In this document: positions 1 through 10,300 of the stretch, piece after piece
Layout of the letters: each line of letters opens with the position of its first letter
Position numbering within the stretch: position 1 is the first letter of the stretch
Source of the DNA: Mesostigma viride
Taxonomy: Eukaryota; Streptophyta; Mesostigmatophyceae; Mesostigmatales; Mesostigmataceae
Length of the DNA stretch: 64,000 nt
Direction: 5' to 3'
NCBI GenBank assembly: GCA_009746045.1
Contig: RPFO01000276.1
Location: 2,380,619-2,444,618, forward strand
Translations under genes and position numbers: made by a program
The notes under the pieces: model-generated
The model's input: the letters and a program-made list of their open reading frames with translations, nothing else
What the model was told of the DNA's origin: nothing
Database searches by the model: none

Positions 1-13
1 TATCTATTCTACA

Positions 14-334
14 CTACTGCTGCTGTATTCCCCTAAGCTGGGGCGTCTGGAGTCGTTCAATGGGGCCGAGGGGGTCGCATGCCAGGGCTTGCATGTGGCC
101 GACGTAGATGGCCGCCCCCTTCCAGTACACCGGCTGCCCCGCCTTGGTCTGCCGGAGCTGGAGGTAGGTCGGCCATAGCTCCCGTCGCCGTTGTTGCTGC
201 GCCAGGGTCAAGTCGTCGTCAAGGGTGAAGAGAGTCTTCTCGAGCCGCTTGCGGCGTCGGAGAAAAGAAATCTTGTCCGCCGGGTTCTTAAAGGTTAGAA
301 GGAGCGGGGGCGCCCCTACCTTACCCACGCGCAT
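14..334 (-). pseudogene. LINE ORF1p-like C-terminal fragment, family A (copy A1)
   Basis: An open stretch of about 106 codons gives the end of an L1-type ORF1 nucleic-acid-binding protein. It has a 'LLLTFKNPADK' strand, then RRRKRLEK, the acidic 'LDDDLTLAQQQRRRELWP' segment and 'VYWKGAAIYV'. The same block recurs at 1.7, 38.0 and 52.7 kb, which shows a dispersed repeat family. In L1-like elements this region corresponds to the end of the RRM-like domain and the C-terminal domain, which bind element RNA. The copy is 5' truncated: upstream (335-400) it abuts the 3' tail sequence also seen at 38995 and 40015. No reverse transcriptase is attached. The ORF1 assignment rests on fold-like pattern and repetition, not on an alignment. 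Confidence 0.6.
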
Positions 335-857
335 ATATGTTTAATAATATAATTACTTACAGCAGAGTGAAATCACTCAAACCAAAGCAAACGCCCAGCG
401 TATATGTGCGCCCATAATGGCCCCCATGGATGATGCCTTCAGCATTTAGCCAATTAAGCCATGTTTATAATGGGACTCCCATGGATGTTGCATTAAGAAT
501 TAAGCCATGCTATGCCTATGCAGAGAGATGCTCTCTGTTGCGAAGCCATGCCCTAGCTCTTGTATTCTGATCAGGCACTCCGCAAAGGTGAAAACCATTC
601 GCGTTCAGTGCCGGGCCGCGGAAAACGCGGAAAAACGCTATCTGCAAATGAATCCGACCGGAATCGAACTGGGGACCTCTCGCACCAACTTTCGCTGACT
701 ATAGGACGGACGTCTCCGGTTACCATGGCATCGCCAACTTACACCTACAGTCTGTAGTCATCCGCAAAAGTTCTCCTGTCTTGTATAGCCATGATGATCT
801 TCCTCCCCCGTGCCGGGATCCCCTTAGTTGGGTTGAACCCGAGACAGCATGGTGGTG
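335..857. other. Intergenic repeat debris, no gene
   Basis: Positions 335-400 match the 3' tail of the endonuclease-type retroelement pieces near 39 and 40 kb (the 'ttacagcagagtgaaatcac' segment). The rest holds family A related non-coding sequence and the tRNA-like element listed separately. I see no coding region. Confidence 0.5.
653..745 (-). repeat. tRNA-like SINE piece with B box
   Basis: On the minus strand the sequence reads as the 3' half of a tRNA, with an internal promoter B box 'GTTCGATTCC' preceded by 'GAGAGGTCCCCA'. A poorer A-box-like stretch lies upstream of it. A second piece near 4.98 kb shares 'CCTATAG', 'GCGAAA' and 'AGAGGTCC' in the same order. Two related tRNA-like segments outside any cloverleaf I can fold favour a tRNA-derived SINE over a functional tRNA gene. 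Confidence 0.4.
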
Positions 858-1262
858 CCGGTGCCCTTGAGGCGCCTAGAGCAAGTGTTGCTTACATTCC
901 ACTCTTGCAGGAAGTAGCCCAGAATGTATTAAAAGCCATATTCTGATCAAATTAAAAGCCATATGCCCCTTCTCCGGGATATGTGCTACATGTACTCCCA
1001 ACGGAGTTATGTTTCTAATTAATTAATTAATTGCTTTTCTGTGTCGCGCCGGTTGGGCCGCTAGTTTGCTTCCGCAACATCCGCGCACACAGAGATGTGG
1101 CTTGAGCAGACGAGCACTAACTATAATTAATTAATTAATTAGGAACATAACTCCGTTGGGAGTATATGTAGCATGAGGCATACATTATAGGCTACTTTCT
1201 GATCAGATTATAGGCTACTTTCTGCAAGGGTGGGAATGTAAACGACACTTGCTCTAGGTGCA
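858..1262. repeat. Inverted pair of family A 3' tails
   Basis: A family A LINE 3' tail runs on the plus strand at about 880-1031. It contains 'gatatgtgctacatgtactc', 'ccaacggagttatgtt' and an (AATT)n run. A second tail runs on the minus strand at about 1118-1255, so the two AT-rich tails face each other across roughly 90 bp. The same tail follows the ORF1 copy at 1340-1913. Confidence 0.55.
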
Positions 1263-1339
1263 CCAAGGGCATCGGCACCACCAGAGTCTCAGAGCTCAAA
1301 TTAAGGCCTAGCTGTCATATGGGGGTGATGGCCCAACGT

Positions 1340-1913
1340 ACCGGCGATGCCCCTAGCTCCCACCCAGACCTGGGCGGACATGCTCAAGCACCACGCCACC
1401 TCCACCACCTCCACCATCGCGGCACAGCTTTAAGCAACAAGCCCTCGACGTCTGCGAGGAGGCCGACCGCACCCAGCGCAGCCACAATGTCATAGTCAAG
1501 CACTTCGACCAGCCTAAAGATGAGACCTCGACGACTCTTCTCACGGCATTTAAGCGCGACATTCTTGCCCGGGCCATGCACATCACTGGTGAGCTGCGGA
1601 TGTCGGCTGCCCGCCTTCCCCGCGCGCGGGGTAAGTCTTGCCCGGCTCCCCTGCTCCTCACCAGTACATGGCGGACAAGCTGTTGTTTCTTAAAAAACAC
1701 AAGAAGCTCTCCAGGACTCGCTTCAGGCTGGACGACGACCTGACCCTGGCCCAGCAACAACCCGGCGACGCGAGCTATGGCCGACCTACCTCTAGCTCCG
1801 GCAAAGCGCAAGGGGGAAACCGGCCGGTATATACTGGCGCCAGGGGACGTCATCCACGTCGACCACAAGCCTTGGCAGGCACCCCCAGTCTAGGGAATAT
1901 AGCAGTAGTGTAG
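1340..1913 (+). pseudogene. LINE ORF1p-like pseudogene, family A (copy A2)
   Basis: Reading through several frame breaks gives a helical segment 'KQQALDVCEEADRTQRSHN', then 'VIVKHFDQPKDET' and 'FKRDILARAMHITGELRMS', then a K/R-rich piece and 'RLDDDLTLAQQQ', ending near 'HKPW'. This is the order expected of an L1-type ORF1 protein (coiled coil, RRM-like domain, C-terminal domain). Frame changes near 1635 and 1740 and an early stop show that it is dead. A short 3' region and an (AATT)n tail follow directly, so no ORF2 is present. Identification is by pattern and by comparison with the other copies in this window. Confidence 0.6.
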
Positions 1914-2311
1914 ATTAGTAAGGCCGGGAGTGTCTAGTGGTGAGCACCATTGCTGCGATCGCTCTCCCACCATTTACGAGGAAATACCCGCAAATGGAAA
2001 ACCACTGAAAAGGTCTAGCTAGTCAGTCATCACTTGTATAGCCATGGTGATCCCCCCCCCCCACATGGACAGGCTCCCCGGCTCATTAGTTGGGTTGAGC
2101 TTGATCATACTGATAGCTCTGGTGGTGCAGGTGCCCTTGGTGCACCTAGAGCAAGCCGGACCCATTGTTTACATTCCCACCCTTGCAGGAAGTGACTGCT
2201 TAGAATGTATTAAAAGCCATATGCCCCTTCTCGGGGATATGTGCTACATATACTCCCAACGGAGTTATGTTCCTAATTAATTAATTAATTAATTATTTAA
2301 TTAATTAATGC
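1914..2311 (+). repeat. Family A LINE 3' region with (TTAA)n tail
   Basis: The block starts with 'agtagtgtagattagt', continues with 'ccattgctgcgatcgctctc' and 'aggtctagctagtcagtcat', and ends in an (ATTA)n run at about 2272-2308. Parts of the same order recur after the ORF1 copies at 38.2 kb and 52.9 kb. It therefore looks like the untranslated 3' end of a retrotransposed transcript. Confidence 0.6.
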
Positions 2312-2691
2312 ATGTGCGGCGTGGGCAACAACAACAATTAACAACAACACTGAACTGGGCTATAGCTGGGCGCGGAAACTGTGTTGCATGGTCGGCAGCA
2401 TTATAGAAGCTAGGCCGATATCCCCCTTGACACTTGTCACCCGAGGAGACAAGCCTGGTGAATGCTGACTCGGATCTATGAAATCGAGCGAGCCATCCAT
2501 GCCTGCCCATGGGCGATGACTTCGGCGTCTTTAATTTTTATCTGTAGGTAGTTCTCTTGTTGCCTGAGCCCTGGCATGTGAACGATATATCCTTCGTCAT
2601 CCGATGCAGACAGTTTCCCAATTGTAAGCTACCGCGCGAAAGACCCCTCGGCACAGAGATGATTTGCTCGTCTTGTTAACGTAATCAGCCG

Positions 2692-3039
2692 ATGGCGTGG
2701 GCAATCAGCCGTGTTGGTCGACCATGCCGCTGGGCAGCTGCTCGCTTCTTTCCTGGTTTAGGTTTCCCGGAGGAATTCAGCCTCGATCCATGCAGTCGCA
2801 CGCAAAGCAATAGATTCGCTTCTTGCACGTCATCTGATCTTCGGTGCTACAGAACAATAAACTCGTCCCGCAGAGGAATTTCCGAGCGTGAGCTTCAAGG
2901 GGAAAGAACATTGAAGGAATGCATACCCGTGCAAACGACGGTAAGGTCCAGTATAACTTCATGCGTCACACCAGGGCGAAGGTGGCTATCGAATGGCTCG
3001 GATGCCGAACTCGGCCCCAAGGATGCGGAAGCCAGAAAG
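2692..3039 (+). CDS. BCKDHA: Candidate first exon of the BCKDH E1 alpha gene (mitochondrial presequence)
   Basis: An open frame of 116 codons begins at ATG 2692. Its N-terminus is 'MAWAISRVGRPCRWAAARFF', basic and free of acidic residues for over 25 positions, as expected for a mitochondrial targeting peptide; 'RRWLSNGSD' follows about 95 residues in. It ends at a possible donor (AAG then GTCAGC at 3040) in phase 0, and the first certain exon at 4313 also starts in phase 0. Joined, the reading frame stays open to the stop at 12776 and gives 516 residues, somewhat longer than the 440-470 usual for the family. The donor is not ideal and no homology supports the middle part, so this is a suggestion only. 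Confidence 0.35.
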
Positions 3040-3789
3040 GTCAGCTTTACCATTATCATTGATGCCATGCCAGCGTCAGCACTTTGAGGGTGCCGCGAAC
3101 AATTTGCTCATGTTTGCCACGATGGATGAAAAGCTCAAGCTTATACTTCGTGACGTTGTTTTCATTCATTCATTCGCCACTATTTGACAGACTATGGAGT
3201 CAACTGTGCTTGTGGCCCCAGGTCTCAGCGGCTAGTGACGCGGAGTGTAATCTTATGGCTGGACAGGGCCTAGATATCATTAGAGCTTTCGAGCTATTCA
3301 CAGAGCCTTGTCTTACCTGTCGTGAAGCAGGTGAGTCATCCTCCAGTCTCGGACATGGAACCTTGGCCAGTTTCCTGTTTGGCTCCCAGCTTGAGTGCCA
3401 GCTGCCAGGCTTTGCGTGTGCCGTCCCTTTATCTGTAGGGGTCGATTCCTATGTTTCTAGTACTGCGAGCACTGTATTGCTCCTGCAACCTTGATGATCT
3501 AGCTATAGCGCGTTATCTCTAGCACAAGAGCTGCCAGCTGTATAGCGACACCACTGAGGTCACTCTTTGTCTTGCAGCACCACGCATGTTGACAAATCAC
3601 CCAGGTCATGCATGAGCTGCGTAGAGTTCTCATTTCTTAGAGTTCTCATTTCTTGTCCTGTCAGCGTACTGTTCCGCATGCCAGCATGAACGCAGGCCCT
3701 GTCCTGCCACCAACACCACGGTTGACCAGGGGATGTCCTTTCTTGCTGACAGGGCATGCCTTTCTTGTTACTCTCCAATTCTCTATCCT

Positions 3790-4140
3790 TCGCTCTCTTG
3801 CTCCCTTGTCCTCTCTCGTCTCCCTTGCTCTCTTTCTCTATTCCTCCCCCCTCTCCCTTCCTCTTCCTCCCTCTTCTTCTCTCTTCCTCCCTCTTCCTCT
3901 CTCTCCCTCCCTCTTCCTCCCTCTTCCTCTCTCTTCCTCCCTCTTCCTCCCTCTTCCTCCCTCTTCCTCTCTCTTCCTCCCTCTTCCTCTCTCTCCTCCC
4001 TCTTCCTCCCTCTTCCTCCCTCTTCCTCTCTCTCCTCCTCCCCCTTCTTCTCTCTTCCTCCCTCTTCCTCTCTCTCCTCCTCTCCCTTCCACTCTCTTCC
4101 CTTCCTCTCTCCTCCTCTCTATTCCCTACCCGCCTCTTCC
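3790..4140 (+). repeat. Long pyrimidine (CT-rich) tract upstream of the first certain BCKDHA exon
   Basis: About 350 bases are almost purely C and T on the plus strand, made of irregular 'cttcctccctcttcctctct' units. It lies just 5' of the exon beginning at 4313, so it would be intronic if the candidate first exon is right. The translated frames across it are low complexity and not genes. Confidence 0.85.
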
Positions 4141-4312
4141 CTCTGGCCTATCCCTAGTCCTTTGGGTCCCCATTACCGCGTCCCGCAGAGCTGCCACGTC
4201 TCCCACCTGTTTGCTAAGCGTGGGTGTGCACCTGTCCGTCCTCCCTCTCGTTCGCTCCCCCTTCCTCCCTCTTCTTGTTCCCCCGCGGCCCCCCTGTCAT
4301 CGCACCCTGCAG

Positions 4313-7300
4313 AAGGACCACGTCTCCCACCTGTCCACCACGCCGCACCTCTCCTTCCTGGACGGCCGCAAGCTGCCCACACTGCCCATGCTCCAGCTGC
4401 TCGACGAGGGGGGCAAGCTGGTGGCAGAGGAGGGGCAGCTGCCAGTGGTAAGACCACGCGGTAGACTACAGAGGCTAGCGGTAGGTTGCGCTGGGACGAT
4501 AGACGTGGGCCATGGGGGGCGAAACGGGCCTAGGGCGTGTTGGCAGTTGTTTCGTCTTAGCAGTCAGTTTAGTGCCACCATTTTGACGGTGTGCTGGCTT
4601 CGTGTGGGTGTTTGGCCCGCTACCCCATGGAGCTGTTGTGCGCATCATTGTGCGTATTATTGTGCGTATGAGGATGGGATGGCCTACTGCGGCAGGCTCC
4701 TGCGTTTGCATCCATGGCAATGCGCCCCGCATTCGGGCGGCCTCCCTTGTGCACTGTCCCCCTCTTCGCACAGAGGACACCGCTGGGGTGATGCGATGCA
4801 TTATATGCATCATGCACAGGGAGGCGCGCTGTTATCGGCCCGTGGAAAGGGTCGCGCCTGGAGTGTTCAGATAGTCAACAGGTTGTCACTTTGCTTGCTC
4901 GCTCTGCTGTCATGGGGGGGGCATGCGCAGAGTAGGCCCAAGCCACCGCAGTGAAACAGTTTGGTACCATACCGGATTCGAACACAGGACCTCTTGCATG
5001 ATTTCGCGGCTATAGGGGTCTCCTGATCTGAAGGCATCCCAAGCGATAGCCCAGCTGTGAAAAAGCTCTTTACCGGAGAGCAGTGCAAGTGCGTTCGAAA
5101 CTCTGCAATATGAACCAGTGGATCGAATCTCACTGCAAGCCCCACGGGGGCGGATGTGAGTAGGAGTACTACTCACTGGGTCACGCCGGCAGAAGCCGGC
5201 CAAAGGTGACTCCTGGTTGACCTCGGCTGCACTCTGGACCTCCACAAGCCAGCACCTGGTAACCGGAATATCAACCAAGTAACAGTGAAATAGTTTGGTA
5301 CCATACCGGTATGCATGGCAACGTCTTTGCATCATGATGATGTCATGCATCATCGCATGATGATGTCATGCATCATCGCATGATGATGTCATGCATCATC
5401 GCATGATGATGTCATGCATATTCGCCCTCTGGTGGTCAGTGCTGTGGTGACGTCGTGCTTGCTCGCCCCTGTCTTGTGGCTCCGACGTTGCTGCCTTACG
5501 TGCTGATGCGGGTGCTGCTTGCGGTGCTTCTGGTGGTTGGCCTGTGACATACAGCTGAGCAAAGACAAGGCGGTGCAGATCTACCGCGTGATGGTCATGT
5601 TGCAGGTGGGCATGCGTGATGGTCATTTGGCAGATACATGGGGTCCTATGCTTTCATGCGCATGCTCGCAGTAGGCAGGGCATGCGGGTGCTTGCACCAG
5701 CCATGGCAGCTGCGTCAAGAGGTCAAGAAAGAAAGCTGTGGACCCGAACCCATGGAAGAAGCCTTAGACAGAAAGCTTCCAGGTGCATCTGTCCTGGATG
5801 GCACCTTGTTGCTGTTGTGACGCCATGAGTAAGGGGTGGGGAGATGGGGACCGGAGAGGTGCATTGCTCAGCTGCGTCTGTACCAGTGGATGGCATTGCT
5901 GGAGAGTTTGGAAACTAGTGTAGATTGTGTTACTTGGAAATGATGGGAAAAGCAGCCCTATGCAGCTCTAGCGGTGCCCCTGGCACTACTTGCCTGCTAT
6001 GACTGCTATGACTGCCGTTTGCTGTTGTAAGTGCAGAATGTATTTACTATTCTTGTTTTGCCCTGGCTCGGCGGATACAATACAGATTTACCATCCACTC
6101 ATCACCCATTGACGAATGATGAGGCTTGCCACTTGGCCACGTGTAAACCTCTGGGAAGCTACGACCGTGTAAACCTCTGGGAGGCGATGTAGCCCGGCTT
6201 GCTTTCAGATTATCCCCTGCGCATGCTGTCAGCTGTACGGGGTAGGACCTTGATGCATTCCTATCCACAGGGAGGCCTGGAACGGTGTTGAAGACCGGGG
6301 GTTGCGCGGTAGCCCGTATTCAAACCACAATCACGCCACCCGCACACTCCACCCCTACGCCCTTGTTTGTCGGCAAGTTGTCACATGCATCCCTGCACCA
6401 TAATTATGCCAGCCATCGCAGTCTATGCCTGCGTCACTGATCTGGGCGCCAGCTAACCACACAACCCCGGACCCCCTCTCCTTCCCCCCTGTCCGTGGAC
6501 ACCAATTCCCCCCCGTCCCTGGCCACGGATCTGCAGGTGATGGACGAGATTTTCTACGAGGCGCAGCGACAGGGCCGCATCTCCTTCTACTTGACGGCCG
6601 AGGGTGAGGAGGCGGCGATTGTTGCAAGCGCGGCGGCGCTGGAGACAAAGGACGTGGTCTGGTCGCAGGTGGGCGTACCAAGCTCACCATGCAGCAGCCT
6701 GTTGAATGGTAGTCTCGCGAAGCGATAAACATCCACCGCTAGCATGCCACCCTGGCATAGTCCTGTAGCACCGCGCACGCTTGCTTACTCCCCCTGTGAG
6801 CAGCAGGTTTGGGAGGATCAAGCAGCATGGATTTTCGCGCTGCGCCCTTGTCTTTTGCCGGTAGCTCATGGGTGCATCCGGTATGCTGTTGGGAGTCGCA
6901 GAGCTCTCAGTCGGCCCCATATATGCACATAACGAATATTGTGGTCGCATACATGTCCGCCAGCCGTGCCAGCAGTATTTATGTGCCTGAGCGCAGCCTG
7001 GGGGTGTGGATGTGTGTGGTGCGTGGTTGGTGGGCTGGGAGGCATATGGTGCATTAGGGTGGGGAGTGGCCGGCCAGGAGAGGGATGTTCAGATCGCTGA
7101 ATACGGGGGTAAAAGATCCATCGAGGCATGCACGCTGTGGCAGAAGGCGGCAGCAACCTTGTGTACATTTGTAAGTTAAACTGTAAATGTAACTATAAAT
7201 GTTTTCAAAAGGGTAAGAGGAATGTCCTGCTAGCAACTACTTGTGCAAGTCTCAAGTACTGGTAACAGATAAGCTCTTTGCCCGCCATGGTCAGCGCCCT

Positions 7301-10300
7301 ACCCCCACCCACCCTCAAGTCCACACCTTGTACTGGTACACTTTCTAGTAGCTCCTGAGACATAGAGACACCAACACTCTACCTTGTGCCAAATGTCACC
7401 GCCACCTGTGCCATCCCCCCTCATCCCATGGGGAGCCGCCAGTACCGGGAAGCAGGCGTGCTGCTGTGGCGGGGCGTGACGGAGGGAGGTTTCACGTTTG
7501 AGGACTTCGCACACCAGTGCTTTGGCTCGTGCAAGGAGCCGGCCAAGGGCCGCCAGATGCCCGTCCACTTCACCAGCAAGAAGCTCAACTTCATGACCAT
7601 CTCGTCCCCCCTCGCGTGAGTGGTGCCGCAGGATGTGGTGGCACGTTGGCGGGTCGCCTGACATCATCGTTATGCCACATGCCATGTTGTTGCCATGGGC
7701 ACATCACGTTCCTGTCTCGGCGAGAGCATTTCGCCACAATCCGCCGTTTTCAAAAGGCTCAAATTGCTCTCTAAACTCGGCCCAACAGCTGTCTTTTAGA
7801 TCCGTGACATGTCCTACTGCCATGGCATTTGCTTCCACTGTCACCCTTCCCCATGTTTTCCTCGCCCCTGCTGTGGGTGCTACCATCCGCCACGCTGGGT
7901 GCCACCCCACAGCACCCAGATTCCGCAGGCGGTGGGTGCGGCATACGCACTGAAGCTCAACCATGGCGCCGAGGCGCGATGCAGCGCGTGCTATTTTGGG
8001 GACGGGGCCAGTAGCGAGGTGAGGGGATGGGGCACGGCGGGGGGGCCTCACCTCGTTGCTTTGTGTTTGCGGGATGATGGGGAGAGGGGGCATTTCGTTC
8101 GGGCAACCTTTCTGATGCCTTGTTTCTGCGACTAGCCGCTGTGTGAGGGCGTAGCAGCGCCATGAGGGAGGGGCTGGCAGAGCATTGTGACCTTATAATG
8201 AAGGCGGTGTAATAGTACCCTGGCTACGAAGGTCCCCGACGAGGACAGCCATGCTGCCGGATGGAGTCAATAGCAGTGTTGCACAGGCGGCGAGTTTACG
8301 TTGTGTGTGGTTGTGTTTCTGTTTCTGCTCATGCGCGCCACGGGCAAGCTCGTCGTGATGCTTCTTGGCGCGTTTCCTTCTGTGAACATGTGCTGGCACG
8401 CTGCGCCTGCCGTGCCCCATGCTGATGTGCAATTATAAATCGTCCAGCGTGTGGCCTTCGAGAACAAGCACACCGATCATGATGCCAGAACATGTGGCGT
8501 TGAGCGCATGCTGTAGTAACAGTGGTTGTTCAGGCGAGTCTGTTGGAGCTGGCCCTGACAGTATGCTGCCCCAAAGGCTCGCTGCTGGCCTCTGCCTCTT
8601 CCGGGTTGCTCATGCCGACGTTGCCCTTTGCTGTGCTTGGCGTTTTGCCATTTTGTGCCCTTTGGGTGTGCCTGTGGCAGGGTGACTTCCACTCCGCGAT
8701 GAACTTTGCGGCAACGTTGCGTGCGCCAGTGCTATTCCTCTGCCGCAACAATGGCTGGGCGATCAGCACGTCCGCCGAAGAGCAGCACTCGAGTGAGTAC
8801 TCAACGGTTGGGTGGGCGACCACCGTGGCCATCTGGCGAAGATGTAGAAGCCGAGAAATCGATTCACTTGACCACTGCAGCTTTGTGCTTGCCTCTCCAA
8901 ACGTTCCCATGGACCCACATGCACGCTTACAAACATGCACCTAGAAGGGTGCTATTTATATCCGTCGATCCAGCCAACTTGCCAGCCAGCGGCTGGCCAG
9001 TTAGCATGCCATCATGACTTTGTTTCTTGGCTTCATCCTTGAGATAATAGGGAGGATGTTGCAACTGGAAGGTCATGGCAGAACAACTTTTTTAGAAAAA
9101 GAAATTCTCCCACTAGCTTATGCCTCAAGGTCACTGTGCACTCTTGGCCGCCCATGGCTAACCTGCCTTGGTGGCTGCTCGGGAGCAACAATGCGGTCAA
9201 GCTCACGGTGCAGATGCCTAGTTGCGCTCCCCTTGTGGCGCTTGGAGCCAGCAGTTGACTGTGCTGGTCGCAAGCCCTAGTGCTGGTGCCTGGTTTGCAT
9301 CCAAGAATGTGGCACACTCTGTTGGGGATTCTGTACAACCTGGTAGCTAGAGCATCGCATCCTGTGAGTGTATGATGCCACGGCCGGTCGTTGGGAAGGT
9401 TTTGTCGTTGAAGTGCTACCGGTTTCTTAATTGCTCCAGTGCATCTTACAATTTATTGAGCGCCCCGGTACCTGCTACGGTCGCAGGCGATGGCGTGGCG
9501 GGGCAGGCGGTGAGTTACGGCATCAACACGGTGCGCGTGGACGGTAACGACACCCTGGCCGTCTACCAGGCGGTGAGCGCCGCCAGGCAGCTGTGCGTCG
9601 AACGGGGGGAGCCCGTGCTGGTGGAGGTGAGGCGCGCTGCCTCTGTGTGTATCTCCTCTACTGATCACTCCCCTGCGTGTTGGAGCTGGGGGTAGTTACG
9701 GACTGTCTCTGTTTGCCATATGAATTTGGCGGCCCCCGTGGTTGCGCCACGCCTGTGCTTTCTCATCACCCACATCATAGCGGTTCATTCCTGTGCTTGT
9801 GAACATGGTCCGCCTTCTTGCCGCACCCCCCCACTACTTGGGGCTACCTACTTGGGGCTACCTACTTGGGGCTACCTACTTGGGGCTACCTGTTCCCTGT
9901 AATCCGGAGCCTGCCTTATCCAGCATTCATCCGTCCAATCCGTCCATCTACTCTTTTTAACTCACGTATTATGTTCCCCAACCCCTCGCATCCTGTTTGG
10001 TGAATAGCCGGGCTATTCCCTTTTATACGTCAAAAGGTTCACTTTGACTACTTGCGTGTATACAGGCGAATAGCCCGGCTATTCACCAAACACATTAATC
10101 ATTTCTAGCCGCCTTTGATCCGCCTTTGGGCCGCCTTTGGGCCACCTTTGGGCCGCCTTTGGGCCGCCTTTGGGCCGCCTTTGGGCCGCCTTTGGGCCGC
10201 CTTTGGGCCGCCTTTGGGCCGCCTTTGGGCCGCCTTTGGGCCGCCTTTGGGCCGCCTTTGGGCCGCCTGTGATCCCTGATGCTGTCAGTTCCATTATGAA

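Noticed and set aside
653-745. Functional tRNA gene
   Set aside because: The B box is good, but I cannot pair an acceptor stem or place an anticodon loop; SINE origin fits better.
3653-4954. 433-codon open frame on the plus strand
   Set aside because: Most of it translates the pyrimidine tract. Only 4313-4447 within it, in this same frame, is a supported exon (BCKDHA).
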